A DNA stretch of 64,000 nucleotides from Avichristensenella sp031550535 (GTDB lineage Bacteria; Bacillota; Clostridia; Christensenellales; Aristaeellaceae), in contig JAVBOM010000012.1 in the NCBI GenBank assembly GCA_031550535.1, positions 1 to 64,000 of the forward strand. Reading direction: 5' to 3'. This document shows, piece after piece, positions 43,557-53,167 of the stretch. The stretch's first letter is position 1, and the number at the start of each line of letters is the position of its first letter. A program made the position numbers and the translations under genes. The notes below the pieces were generated by a model, which did no database searches, was not told where the DNA came from, and saw nothing but the letters and a program-made list of their open reading frames with translations.

Positions 43557-44036
43557 GTGACCAGTACCGAATTCGCCGAGCGCATCATCGCGATGCAGGA
43601 GACGCTGTACCGTGTGAGCTACAGCCTGCTCCCCCAGGCATGCGACCGCGAGGACGCGGTGCAGGAATGCATCCGCATCGCCTGGCAAAAGCGGGATACG
43701 TTGCGCGAGGATCGCTATATGCAGACATGGGCGATACGCATCCTGATCCACGAGTGCTACACGCTGCTGCGCAAGCGGCGGCGGGAGCAGCCGACGGATA
43801 CGATGCCAGAGCGTGCCGCGCCGCCGGACGCCGACCGGGATATCCATGACGCGCTGCTGGCGCTCCCGGAGCACTTCCGCGTTCCGGTCCTGCTGCACTA
43901 CATTGAGGGGTATCCGCTCAAAGATGTCGCGGAAATGATGCGGCTCCCCATCGGTACGATCAAGTCCAGGCTCAACCGGGCGAGGGGTATGCTCCGGGCA
44001 ACCATGTTGGATGACGAGGAGGTGGTTAGGGCATGA
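43557..44036 (+). CDS. RNA polymerase sigma factor, ECF type
   Basis: 159 residues from GTG 43557 behind GACAGGAGGGACCCT. Region 2 (Y-S-L-L-P-Q-A-C-D-R-E-D-A-V-Q-E-C) and region 4 (L-P-E-H-F-R-V-P-V-L-L-H-Y-I-E-G-Y and I-G-T-I-K-S-R-L-N-R-A-R) are clear. The next gene starts 4 bases inside its end and encodes a membrane protein that probably acts as its anti-sigma factor. Confidence 0.9.
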   Translation: MTSTEFAERIIAMQETLYRVSYSLLPQACDREDAVQECIRIAWQKRDTLREDRYMQTWAIRILIHECYTLLRKRRREQPTDTMPERAAPPDADRDIHDALLALPEHFRVPVLLHYIEGYPLKDVAEMMRLPIGTIKSRLNRARGMLRATMLDDEEVVRA

Positions 44037-45142
44037 GGCCACAGGACGCTTTTGGCGCGGCGCCGGATTCCTTCAAGGCAAGCGTCGCCTCGGCTCTTCA
44101 CCGGATCGAGCGCGAGAATGAACACCCCGCGAGGCGGGTCAGCTTCCGGCTGGCGATCTGCGTTGGTTTGGCGATGTTGCTGTTGGCCGGTGTCGTATAC
44201 GCGGCGGCGAATGACTGGAAATTATTCGACTTTTATAGGGATCGCTTTGGAATGGAAATATCGCAGGAGGCGCAGGACGCCATCAGCCAGAATAACGTGT
44301 CGCAACAGTTCACCGTGGGTGATGTCGTCGTCACGCTACACGAGGCGGTCGCGGACGGACATTATCTGTACCTGTCCGCCAAGGCGGAAATGCGGGAACC
44401 TGGCACTGCGTACCTGATGGGCATGTCCGACACACCGACCGACTACCCGGCCTTTGACGGCCAGTACCCCGGCCGGGAGAACCGCAAGAGCTTCCTGACC
44501 CTTGCGGGCGAGGAGGGTAAGCGCCTCGTCTCCGTGGACCTGCACACCTTTGTGACAGGCGCGGAGTCCATCTCCGGCATCTGCGACAGCGTCATCCAGG
44601 CGGACGGCACGCTGCACTTCATGACCGCCCTGGAATACCCGACGGACGCGGACTCCATCCAGGTGGAACTGACGGCGTATATGCGGGAGTGGTCGCTTGA
44701 AGACGATCAATACGGCGAGGAGACGCTGCACAAAATGCTGCGCTTCCCCATCGCCGTCACGCCGCCGAACAGACAAGTAACCATTGATCTGGAAGGCGCG
44801 CCATTCCCGGGAACTGCCGCCCTGATGGAATCCATTACGTTCACCATTACGCCGCTGTCATGCTACTACGAAATCAACTTCACCGTCGCGGATGCGGACG
44901 ACAAGCTGCTGATGGCGCATACGCGCAATGTCCTGGACTTTGTGTTCATGGATGAGGCAGGCGAGCGGGTGGGGGTCGGCCTGACCACGGGCGACGACAG
45001 GCGGACGCCGGACGACACGCACTGCGTGCAATCCGGTTCGCTCCGGCTGACGGCGCTGCCGGACACGCTGACGTTGCGGCCGACGAACGACTGGGGCGGC
45101 GCGCCGGACGACGTGATGGTGTTGCGCTTTGCGGACCAGTGA
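44033..45142 (+). CDS. membrane-anchored anti-sigma-like protein, DUF4179 type
   Basis: 369 residues from ATG 44033, overlapping the sigma gene by 4 bases. A cytoplasmic N-terminus of ~35 residues, one membrane helix (~38-58), then a large extracellular domain starting N-D-W-K-L-F-D-F-Y, as in DUF4179 proteins that partner ECF sigma factors in Firmicutes. It likely sequesters the sigma factor until an envelope signal is received. Confidence 0.75.
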   Translation: MRPQDAFGAAPDSFKASVASALHRIERENEHPARRVSFRLAICVGLAMLLLAGVVYAAANDWKLFDFYRDRFGMEISQEAQDAISQNNVSQQFTVGDVVVTLHEAVADGHYLYLSAKAEMREPGTAYLMGMSDTPTDYPAFDGQYPGRENRKSFLTLAGEEGKRLVSVDLHTFVTGAESISGICDSVIQADGTLHFMTALEYPTDADSIQVELTAYMREWSLEDDQYGEETLHKMLRFPIAVTPPNRQVTIDLEGAPFPGTAALMESITFTITPLSCYYEINFTVADADDKLLMAHTRNVLDFVFMDEAGERVGVGLTTGDDRRTPDDTHCVQSGSLRLTALPDTLTLRPTNDWGGAPDDVMVLRFADQ

Positions 45143-45161
45143 GGGCAAGGAGGAAATGCCG

Positions 45162-46187
45162 ATGAGAAAAATCTGCGCGCTGCTGCTCTGCCTCTGCCTG
45201 CTGCCCGCCTGCGCAGCCGCGGAGCGGCTGACCATCACCATACGGGATGATTTCCGCTGCGACGCCGAGGTGCCGGACGTGCCGGACAGCCTTCCCATCA
45301 TCACATGCGAGCCGATGCGAATGGACAAAGACCTAGCGATCTCCCTGCTCATGCCGGACGCCGCGCCCATCGAAGAGGTGAACGACGGCGATTTCCGGGT
45401 GGGCGACGGGAGCGGCGATGGCGAGTTCATGATGGTGCAGTCCAAGGACGGGCGCGTGTACTATACATCCAAATTCGTCTCCATGTACATGGGCAACCTC
45501 ATTCCCGAGTGGAACGGCGAGGGGAACGCGAGATACTACCCGACGGATCTGGAGCTGGACTTCATGACGCGGGACGAGGCGATCGGCAAGGCACTGGATC
45601 TGATGCACACGCTTGGCGTGGAAATTACGGGCGAGCCGCGCGTATACACGATGGAGCGCGAACATTTCGCGCGCATGCAGGACGCGATGCGGGCGAGCGA
45701 ATGGCTCGGCCACATCCGGCGCATGTACGCGCTGCGCTACCTGGAACCGCTGCCCGAGGAGCACGAGGGGTATTTTGTCCTGATGACGCCGACCGTGGAC
45801 GGGAAATTCTACGCCCCGTGGGAGAACCGCTTCACCGCCTATGTGCTGATCACCCGGCAGGGCGTGGAGTTCCTGGAAACGGGCTTCAACCTGCGCAAGA
45901 CGGGCGAACAGCCGCCCAAGCCCCTGATCCCCGTGGAAGAGGCGCTGCAAATCGCTTCCGAGGGCAACCTGTACCTGCCGCTCGGAGTCGATTGCCTTAT
46001 CGAGCGCATCAGCATTATCTACCTTTATAGTGACGAGCATCGCACCCTGACGCCGCACTGGCTGTTCGACTACTGCTCCGGCGGCCCGGGCGGGATGGAA
46101 AAGCAGGATTTTGACCACCCGGTCCGCATGCACGGCGTCGCGGTGAACGCGCACACCGGCAAGCTGGTGCAGCAGTGCATCTATTAG
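45162..46187 (+). CDS. secreted protein of unknown function
   Basis: 341 residues from ATG 45162, chosen because GGAGG is 8 bases upstream (ATG 45156 is too close). Signal peptide M-R-K-I-C-A-L-L with a possible lipobox L-P-A-C. The mature protein is acidic with a beta-rich C-terminal half. Third gene of the sigma-factor operon, so perhaps its target or accessory. Stop is TAG, showing that host genes use TAG as termination. Confidence 0.65.
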   Translation: MRKICALLLCLCLLPACAAAERLTITIRDDFRCDAEVPDVPDSLPIITCEPMRMDKDLAISLLMPDAAPIEEVNDGDFRVGDGSGDGEFMMVQSKDGRVYYTSKFVSMYMGNLIPEWNGEGNARYYPTDLELDFMTRDEAIGKALDLMHTLGVEITGEPRVYTMEREHFARMQDAMRASEWLGHIRRMYALRYLEPLPEEHEGYFVLMTPTVDGKFYAPWENRFTAYVLITRQGVEFLETGFNLRKTGEQPPKPLIPVEEALQIASEGNLYLPLGVDCLIERISIIYLYSDEHRTLTPHWLFDYCSGGPGGMEKQDFDHPVRMHGVAVNAHTGKLVQQCIY

Positions 46188-46237
46188 CGAGATAGGGATG
46201 CTTGCCCAATCGCGGCCGAGCATCCCACGCATGATAA

Positions 46238-46591
46238 TTACCCCTTGTACGCCACGGCATCAAGTTGAAAAAGGATTTCCGCATCGGCAAACTCTGTTTG
46301 TATCGATTTGCGAACCGGGTATTTGCCATTCCATCGTTCCCGAAACACTTTTTCCATGACCGGTATCTGGCAGACATCCCGAAACAGAGCATCCATCTGC
46401 ACCACCGATTCCAGCGTCAACCCAACAGTGCTCAACCGTTCGCCAAGCTGGTCCAGCGCGCCAAGTATCTGCCGCTCAAGGGGCTGTCCCACATTGCGGC
46501 AACAATGGCCGATAAAAACAAAACCGCCCGCTTCGATAACGCCAACGTTGGCGTTTTTTTCGTGCGCCTCATGTCTGATAATTTCCGGCAT
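46238..46591 (-). CDS. RidA/YjgF-family protein
   Basis: 117 residues from ATG 46591 behind GAAGGGGAGGGTTTCT. G-H-C-C-R-N-V-G near 29 and S-V-V-Q-M-D-A-L-F-R-D fit the trimeric enamine/imine deaminase family that clears reactive aminoacrylate. The catalytic Arg of canonical RidA cannot be assigned with certainty: the usual C-terminal R-x-x-V-x-V segment is replaced by S-I-Q-T-E-F. A divergent member. Confidence 0.75.
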   Translation of the reverse strand: MPEIIRHEAHEKNANVGVIEAGGFVFIGHCCRNVGQPLERQILGALDQLGERLSTVGLTLESVVQMDALFRDVCQIPVMEKVFRERWNGKYPVRKSIQTEFADAEILFQLDAVAYKG

Positions 46592-46658
46592 AGAAACCCT
46601 CCCCTTCTTTCACCGTTTATACCGATTCCTTTATCAAAACGATATCAGTCCATGCCAC

Positions 46659-48734
46659 TTATCGCGGCCGCAACTGAGCTTGGATCACCTCAAAGAGTCT
46701 GGCCACCTCAACCGGCTTGGCGATATGCCCGTTCATGCCGGCTTCCAGGCACTCGCGGACATCATTGTCGAACGCGTTGGCCGTCATGGCGAGGATGGGA
46801 ACGCTCGCGGCCAGTGGGCTGGGCAGCGCGCGGATGGCTCTTGTCGCCGTCAGGCCGTCCATGACGGGCATGAACACGTCCATGAGGATGAGGTCGAAGC
46901 GCGCGGGTTCCGCCTCGAACATTGACAGGGCCTGCGCGCCGTCCTCCGCGCTCACCACAGTCATGCCGACTTCGCTCAGCAGCGTTATGATGATTTCGCG
47001 GTTGATTTCAATATCCTCAGCGAGCAGCACCGTGCGCCCTGAAAACGTGTCCGCCGCCATTTCGATGGCGCCCGTGTCCTTCTTTAGCATCGCTTCCGTT
47101 CCGGTCTGAAGCTCCACGCGCACGGTAAAGCAACTGCCCGCGCCCTGTTTGCTCTCCACCGTGATGTCGCCGTTCATGAGTTCGGCGATCCGCTTGCTGA
47201 TGGCAAGGCCCAGGCCCGTGCCGCCGTAGCGGCGCGCGGTGTTGTGCTCCGCCTGTTCAAACGCCATGAACAGGCGCTCTTTTTGTTCATCCGATATTCC
47301 GATGCCGGTATCCGCCACCGCGAAGCGCAGCGTACACGTTTCGCCTGTCCGCGCGTGGAGCGCCGCGCGCATCGAAATTGACCCGCCTTCCGGCGTGAAC
47401 TTGACCGCGTTGGACAGAAGGTTCAGCAGAATCTGTGACACGCGCATTTCATCGCCGACAACCACCTTTGGGACGTCCGCGTCCATTTGCAGGCTGAGCT
47501 TCAGATCCCTTTCCGCGGCGCGGACGCCAATAATGCTCTTGATGTTGTTCATCGTCACGTGGATGTCAAACGGTTCCCTGGAAAGCTCCATCTTTCCGGC
47601 CTCGATTTTACTCATGTCCAGAATATCGTTAATCAGCCCCAGAAGCTGGCGCGACGCCGCGTCAATCTTGTCCATGCAGTCCTGCACGCGCTTCATATCG
47701 CCCGAACGCTTCGCGATGGCCGACATGCCCGTAATGGCGTTGATGGGCGTGCGGATTTCATGCGACATGTTCGATAAAAACTCGCTTTTCGTCCGCGCGT
47801 TTTCGTCGGCAAGCTCCTTGGCCTCGACCAGCGACCGCATGACCTCGTTCCGCAGCATGACGGTCGCGATCAAAACGCTCGCCGAACGCAGGATGCCTTC
47901 CTCCGCCGGGGAAAAAACGCGCTGCTTGTGACAGTCGTCAAAGCCGACAAACCCCCAAAACCGCTCCTGCAAAAAAACCGGGACCACCAAAATGGAGATG
48001 ATTCCCTGGGGGGAGAGCTGTTCCTGCTCGGCCTTGGACAAATCACGAACCAAGCCATTGATGCTCCCGCCGGCGGACAGCTTCCGCTCCCAACTGGGGA
48101 TGCTTTCGTCGTAGGATATATCGACCGTCAGCGCGTTGCCCTGTTGCGGCTCCGCCCCTTCCGACCATTCATAGCGCTGCGTGCAGCGCAGCACGCCGTC
48201 CCGCGTATGGTTTTTCCATATGTACACCCGGTCGGCATCGACGGCTTTTCCCAGCATGCCCAGGCAGCGCCACAGCGTCTCGTCAAAGCTGTCGGTGTCC
48301 GACGCGAGCAAGACGGCAATCGTCTCGTTCACCGTTTCCAGCAGCCGCTCCCGGTGGAGCATTTCATTCATCTGGCGCTCCACCTCGTTCTGCAGATCGT
48401 GGTTATAGTTGCTCAGCGAGTCCACCAGATAGCCGAGGTACTTCACCAGCACAAAAACAAACACCCCGCCCACAAAAAAAACGAGCGCCACAAAATAATA
48501 CATGGCGTCGACCTGGTGCAGAAGCATATCAAGGCACCCTACCGCATACCCGATGACAAAAAAAACGAGCATCAGCCGCGATGCGTGCTTGATCGTCTCC
48601 ACATACGCCGGCAGCTTCCCCGGCAGATCGGCGGAACGCTTGATGATGCGATTGTACAGGATGCTCGCGTATGCAATGAGAACTCCGCCGGCAGCAATCA
48701 TGGCCGCACAAAAGTAACGGAAAACATCGTTCAT
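46659..48734 (-). CDS. hybrid sensor histidine kinase with GAF and receiver domains
   Basis: 691 residues from ATG 48734. Three membrane helices (about 6-27, 54-74, 78-100), a GAF-like domain (~125-305), HisKA with S-H-E-I-R-T-P (phospho-His near 332), HATPase with N-L-L-S-N-A-V-K-F-T and G-T-G-L-G-L, and a C-terminal receiver (~570-690) with acidic pair E-D, phospho-acceptor Asp in L-I-L-M-D-V-F-M-P-V and Lys in I-A-K-P. No response regulator gene is adjacent, so phosphorelay partners lie elsewhere. Input signal unknown. Confidence 0.88.
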   Translation of the reverse strand: MNDVFRYFCAAMIAAGGVLIAYASILYNRIIKRSADLPGKLPAYVETIKHASRLMLVFFVIGYAVGCLDMLLHQVDAMYYFVALVFFVGGVFVFVLVKYLGYLVDSLSNYNHDLQNEVERQMNEMLHRERLLETVNETIAVLLASDTDSFDETLWRCLGMLGKAVDADRVYIWKNHTRDGVLRCTQRYEWSEGAEPQQGNALTVDISYDESIPSWERKLSAGGSINGLVRDLSKAEQEQLSPQGIISILVVPVFLQERFWGFVGFDDCHKQRVFSPAEEGILRSASVLIATVMLRNEVMRSLVEAKELADENARTKSEFLSNMSHEIRTPINAITGMSAIAKRSGDMKRVQDCMDKIDAASRQLLGLINDILDMSKIEAGKMELSREPFDIHVTMNNIKSIIGVRAAERDLKLSLQMDADVPKVVVGDEMRVSQILLNLLSNAVKFTPEGGSISMRAALHARTGETCTLRFAVADTGIGISDEQKERLFMAFEQAEHNTARRYGGTGLGLAISKRIAELMNGDITVESKQGAGSCFTVRVELQTGTEAMLKKDTGAIEMAADTFSGRTVLLAEDIEINREIIITLLSEVGMTVVSAEDGAQALSMFEAEPARFDLILMDVFMPVMDGLTATRAIRALPSPLAASVPILAMTANAFDNDVRECLEAGMNGHIAKPVEVARLFEVIQAQLRPR

Positions 48735-48871
48735 ATCGCACCTCTTGTATCATCCGCAGTAGAGAATCTCAGTTAGCATTGATTATATCATGAAGGCATC
48801 CTGCTTTCAAATGACAAAATGGTCTCTTTTACGCAATACCCGCCGGACAGCTCCGCTGCGCCTTCACATCG

Positions 48872-48906
48872 AAAAAAGCCGCCGCATCGTGCGGCAGCCT
48901 TTTTTC
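48872..48906 (-). terminator. terminator of the glycine reductase operon
   Basis: On the minus strand AAAAAAGGCTGCCGCA and TGCGGCGGCTTTTTT (15-bp stem, one mismatch region) flank a 3-base loop and run into T. It lies right after grdD. Confidence 0.9.
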
Positions 48907-48909
48907 GTT

Positions 48910-50037
48910 TCATAAGTACTCGGCGGCTTTCAGCGCCTCTATCGCGGCCCCGTGATCCTCCCCCGCGACCATGATCACCGGCCCGGTGCAGCCCATGCCG
49001 CTGGTGGCGTAAATGCCCTTCTTCCAGAGGACCCTGACGGCCTCCTCCAGCACCAGAATCTCCACGCCGGTGATCTCCTCGGTGACGACCTTCTCCGGCG
49101 GCTGCTTGACTTCCGCCGCGCCGCTTTCCTGCGCAATCGGCTGCGCGAGGCCCTTCAGGATAGCGTCCAACCCCGCCTTGCGCGCTCTGGCGAACTCGTC
49201 CCGCGCCTTTTTGGGCAGGTTCCCCCGCGCGCATGCGCCCGCAAAGCGCAGCGCCCCGGCCACCACGGGCGCACCGGACGCACGCGAGATGATGTTGACG
49301 ATGCGGCCGTATCCATCGCCGACACCCGGGCCGTACCCATCGCCCAGGGATTCGTAGTTCCCACCCGACGTGAACGCGCTCATCAGCTTGATCACCACAT
49401 TGCCCGTCAGGCTGTCCATCACCATGATGTCCGGCACGCCCTGCAGCAGGTCGTTGCCGCGCATCACCACGCCGCCGTCCGCCCGGGCGCTCTGGGTGAA
49501 GTCGATGGGGTATCCCGCGCCTTGCAGCTTTTGCAGCGCGCGCTCCACCTGCCGCGCGCCATCCAGGTTCAGGATGCCGACGGTGGGGTTCGCGTTCCCG
49601 CACGCCTTGGCCACGGCGATGGCGGAAATGGCATTCTTCAGCATGGCGCTGACGCGCTCTGTGTCGCTCGTGCCGGTTGTGGACGCGATGTACATCCCCC
49701 GCCCGTACCCGGGCGTAATCACGCGGCCCACGGTCGATACGCCAATGGGGAAGCTGTAGTGCATGGTGACCGCCGCGTCCAATTCGCCGCTGTCCAGCAT
49801 GGCGTCCATGCGCGCCTGCGCCGCCCCGGCGTCCTCCTCCTCAATCAGCACAACCTCGATATCCGGCGCCTGCGCCAGCGCCGCGCCGCGCCGCATCTCC
49901 TCCGCGCCGTGCTCACTGCCCGTGGTGGTCAGCCCCACGCGCGTGCGGCGGCCAAAGCTGCCGTGCGCCAGCCCTTCGGATATCTCGTCAAATACCTGCG
50001 CAATGGTCTCTTTGATGTTCCTGTCCACTGCGCTCAC
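48910..50037 (-). CDS. grdD: glycine reductase complex component C, alpha subunit
   Basis: 375 residues from ATG 50037, directly abutting the grdC stop. The sequence matches the PlsX-like GrdD family (T-T-G-S-E-H-G near 38, G-N-D-L-L-Q-G-V-P-D-I near 195, T-G-N-V-V-I-K-L-M). With GrdC it transfers the carboxymethyl unit, as acetyl phosphate formation, from the selenoether on GrdA. Last gene of the grd operon. Confidence 0.92.
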   Translation of the reverse strand: MSAVDRNIKETIAQVFDEISEGLAHGSFGRRTRVGLTTTGSEHGAEEMRRGAALAQAPDIEVVLIEEEDAGAAQARMDAMLDSGELDAAVTMHYSFPIGVSTVGRVITPGYGRGMYIASTTGTSDTERVSAMLKNAISAIAVAKACGNANPTVGILNLDGARQVERALQKLQGAGYPIDFTQSARADGGVVMRGNDLLQGVPDIMVMDSLTGNVVIKLMSAFTSGGNYESLGDGYGPGVGDGYGRIVNIISRASGAPVVAGALRFAGACARGNLPKKARDEFARARKAGLDAILKGLAQPIAQESGAAEVKQPPEKVVTEEITGVEILVLEEAVRVLWKKGIYATSGMGCTGPVIMVAGEDHGAAIEALKAAEYL

Positions 50038-51582
50038 CTACTCCGCGCGAAGCGACGCGGCAAACTCCGCCATCGCCTCGGCGATCATCCCGCGCACGCT
50101 GTCCTTGTCCAGCGCCTGCGCGTCCCCGGCCTTGCCGTCGTTCTTCTCTATAATGAAGGAAACACCGTCAAACAGGTTCGTCAGGCGACCCAGGAACAGG
50201 CTGCCCTTGCCGACGATCATCGCGCGGCGAATCGCGCTCTCGGCCAGCATGTCGCGGCAATGGGCCAGGAACGGCACGCCGGACGGGATGTGCCCCTGTG
50301 TCGGCGCGAACCCGGGCATGCTGATGCGCGCGACCACGTCGTTCAGTTCTGAACGCTCAAAGTCCTTGCGCATTACGCCCAGCGCGGCGATCATTTTGTA
50401 GTTGGCCTTGGGCACATCGCCCGCGCCGGCGGGTTCGGTGATCTCCGGGTTCTGCATCTCCACGGAGAACGTGTCGATGTCCGCCAGCTTGATGCCCGCG
50501 CGGTCCAGGGGATTGGCCACGATGGCTTGCATGACCGCCTGCGGGGACGCGCCGCTGCCGATGGTGTGCCGGCCGATGGCGTCCGTGCGGATCACGGGCG
50601 ACACGCCGTCGTTCTCGCCAATGTGCACGGCGAACGCGCCCAGCATGTCCTCCAGCACCGGCAGGCCCTTCTTCACGTGATCCTTCGCGTTCATGCCCAG
50701 CTTCGCGGAAGCGCCGCCCGCCACGACGACGACGTTCTTGTAAATGCCGCTCTGCACCAGCGCCGCCGCCTCCACCAGCGCGTGCACCGGCCCGGCGCAG
50801 AAGCTGCGGGTATCGCTGCCCGTGGCGTTCACGCAGTCGCATATCTCGCCGATGGCCTTGGCGAAGTTGCCGCCGCCGCGCTGGTTCATGTCGCCGCACG
50901 CTTCCTCGGAGCACTCGATGATGTACTCGACCTCGTCCGCCTTCAGGTCGGTCTTCGCGAACAGAAGCGCCAGACCGAACGCCGCCGACGCCTTGCTGAC
51001 CAGGTTTTCAAACATCACATGGTCGCTCAGCGCGGCGTCAAAGTCGTGCGCCTTTTTCACGCAGCCGATCAGCTTGTTCTCAAGATACATGGGTTCGGCC
51101 TTGTGTTCTTGGACGAGGGACTCGATCTGCGCCTGTTCCGCGTGGCCCTTTTCCAGCTTGGCCAGCGTTTTCCAGCCGCCGACGATGGGGTGTGCCTGGA
51201 GCTTCGCCAGGATGCCGCGCTGGAACCCTTCCTCCAGCAGCACCAGGTCAAACATATCCACCGCTTTCATGAGGCCGTAGAACTCGTCCAGCGGCATGAT
51301 CTCGCCGTATTTGCCCTCGCGCACCGCGTTCGGCGTCGGGTTCCCGTACCACGGGCGCGGGATGCCGTCCAGCGCCAGAGGGCGCATGTTGCCAATGTAC
51401 ACTTGGTTGGGCGGGTAGGCCACCGCGTCCGCGAAGGAACGCAGGTGTCCCGGCAGCTCCTTCAGGTACTCGGAATCAGGATGCAGATGCCGCTCGCTCG
51501 TCTGGGTGCTGCCCTGGTGCAGCACCATATCCGGCGCCTGGATCAGGGCATAGCTGGCCCCGCGCAAAACAGGGAAGCTCAT
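50038..51582 (-). CDS. grdC: glycine reductase complex component C, beta subunit
   Basis: 514 residues from ATG 51582 behind GGAGGTGAACCG. FabH/KAS III-like: A-F-V-like core with active-site Cys in the S-F-C-A-G-P-V-H-A-L segment near 290, and long N-terminal extension typical for GrdC. Forms acetyl-enzyme from GrdA-bound carboxymethyl-Sec, later released as acetyl phosphate. Separated from grdB by a 250-base spacer rich in palindromes. Confidence 0.93.
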   Translation of the reverse strand: MSFPVLRGASYALIQAPDMVLHQGSTQTSERHLHPDSEYLKELPGHLRSFADAVAYPPNQVYIGNMRPLALDGIPRPWYGNPTPNAVREGKYGEIMPLDEFYGLMKAVDMFDLVLLEEGFQRGILAKLQAHPIVGGWKTLAKLEKGHAEQAQIESLVQEHKAEPMYLENKLIGCVKKAHDFDAALSDHVMFENLVSKASAAFGLALLFAKTDLKADEVEYIIECSEEACGDMNQRGGGNFAKAIGEICDCVNATGSDTRSFCAGPVHALVEAAALVQSGIYKNVVVVAGGASAKLGMNAKDHVKKGLPVLEDMLGAFAVHIGENDGVSPVIRTDAIGRHTIGSGASPQAVMQAIVANPLDRAGIKLADIDTFSVEMQNPEITEPAGAGDVPKANYKMIAALGVMRKDFERSELNDVVARISMPGFAPTQGHIPSGVPFLAHCRDMLAESAIRRAMIVGKGSLFLGRLTNLFDGVSFIIEKNDGKAGDAQALDKDSVRGMIAEAMAEFAASLRAE

Positions 51583-51654
51583 CGGTTCACCTCCGTTAAT
51601 AATAGAAGAAAAGGGCTGGCGGGGTAGGAAGAAGCAACGCTGGGACGCTGTCCC

Positions 51655-51830
51655 AGACCCTGCCCAAGGGCCATTGGCCCTTGGGAATCCCATCTTATCG
51701 CCTCACGGCGGGAAGAATTTTTCAAGAATTCCTCCCCCGTATGATGGGATTCTTAAGGGACAATGTCCCTTAAGTGGGGTTCCAAGGGGCAAAGCCCCTA
51801 GGCGTCCTCCATTCCTACCACGACAGCCCC
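51655..51830. repeat. cluster of palindromes between grdB and grdC
   Basis: Several perfect or near-perfect inverted repeats occur side by side: CCAAGGGCCA/TTGGCCCTTGG, GAATCCCATC (51687-51696) with GATGGGATTC (51740-51749), GAATTTTTC/AAGAATTCC, TTAAGGGACA/TGTCCCTTAA and AAGGGGCAAAGCCCCT. It resembles an intergenic repeat element and may adjust mRNA stability or expression ratio of grdB and grdC. Confidence 0.6.
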
Positions 51831-51836
51831 GTGCCC

Positions 51837-53135
51837 TCAGTCCTTGAATACCGTCTGCCCTTCCACCTCGGTGCCAAGCGCCTTCAGCGCCTTGCGCACG
51901 AGCTTTCTGCGCAGCTCTTTCTCGTCCGCCGGGGTCAGTTCCGGGTTGCCCAGCGGGTACGGGATGGCGACGGTGGGAACGATCCGGTTCGCGCCGACCG
52001 TCAGCGAGATGGGAACCACTGTGCACATATGCACCACCGGGAGGCCGTGCCTCTCGATTTCTTTTACCATCGTTGCGCCGCAACGTGTGCAGGTCCCTCA
52101 AGTGGATGTGAGAACGACGCCCTCAACGTGGTCGGCGAGCAGTTGCTCGGCGATGTCAGCCGCGTACTTCTTCGCGTTGGCGACGGACGTGCCGTTGCCC
52201 ACGGTCGAGTACCAGTAATCGTGCAGGGAGCCGATCTCGCCCGCGGCCACCATTTCCTTCACCACGTCCACCGGAAGGACGCGGTCCAGATCCTGGTTGG
52301 CGTACACGGGATCATAGCCGCCGTGCGCGGTTTCGCCGTTTTCAGGCGTGAAATCGGTGATGTCCTTCAGGCTGTACTTGCCGTACTTGGACGCGCTGGA
52401 GGACTCGATGTGGTCCGGGTTCCCCTTCGGCACAGGGCCGCCGGAGGATACCAGCGCGATCCGCGCCTTGGTGATGTCGCGGATGGCGGGCTGCGGGTCC
52501 ACACGGTCGAAGTTCGGCATCGGGTATTCCGTGGTGAACGCCTCGCCGCCGATCTTCTTCACCAGCATGTCCACCGCGCGCTTGGAGCCGCGCTCCTTCG
52601 CGAAGTAGTTCACGCGCAGACCCTTTTCGATGAAGCCCTCGGTCACGGCCTCGCCCGCGGCCAGCTTCTTCACAATGGCGGCCATGTCCGGCACGGCTTT
52701 GCGCATCGCGGCGGCGGAATCGCCCGTCTGGACGAAGTAGCCGTACCGCTTGTAGCTCTCGATGCCGGGGTTCTCGATGTACATACCGCCGACCACCGGG
52801 ATTTTCAGGTTCTCATCGACAATTTTGGCGACGGTGCCGCACGCCATGCCGTACCGGCCCGCGTTGAACGCGGGACCGACGATCACCAGATCCGGACTTT
52901 CGCCCTTGATCAGTTCCAGCACCGTCCGCGAGGCTTCTTCAAGGTTCTCGTTGAAGTAGCTGTCCCCGCAGATGACGGTCGCGACGATCTTGGCCGTATC
53001 GCCTAGGGCCGCCTGCAGCGCCATACCGGGCCCGACCACGCCTTCGCGCTTCTCGGGCGGCACATTGGCTTTATCCTCGCCGCCAATGCCGGCAAAGAAC
53101 TGATTGATGTAATGCACCACTCTGCATTGGCTCAA
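51837..53135 (-). CDS. grdB: glycine reductase component B gamma subunit, selenoprotein
   Basis: 432 residues from TTG 53135 (GAGGG seven bases upstream), reading M-S-Q-C-R-V-V-H-Y-I-N-Q-F-F-A-G-I-G-G-E. The TGA at 52098-52100 (codon 346) encodes selenocysteine in T-S-T-U-G-T-C-T-R-C-G-A-T, the U-x-x-C-x-x-C motif of GrdB. The frame continues to TAG-free stop at 51837. Component B binds glycine as a Schiff base and forms the selenoether. A hairpin directly after the UGA is a suitable SECIS element. Confidence 0.95.
52071..52100 (-). promoter_or_regulatory. grdB selenocysteine UGA and SECIS-like hairpin
   Basis: CGTTGC (52085-52080) pairs perfectly with GCAACG (52076-52071) across a GGC loop, starting 13 bases after the TGA. 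Bacterial SECIS elements sit immediately downstream of the UGA and are bound by SelB, whose gene is present at 58.8 kb. Confidence 0.65.
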
Positions 53136-53167
53136 TGCTCGTCCCTCTTTTCATTGGGAATTATGGG

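Noticed and set aside
48788..49603. Minus-strand frame overlapping grdD in another phase
   Set aside because: Arg/Gly/Ala-rich shadow; grdD is well conserved and terminated by a proper hairpin.
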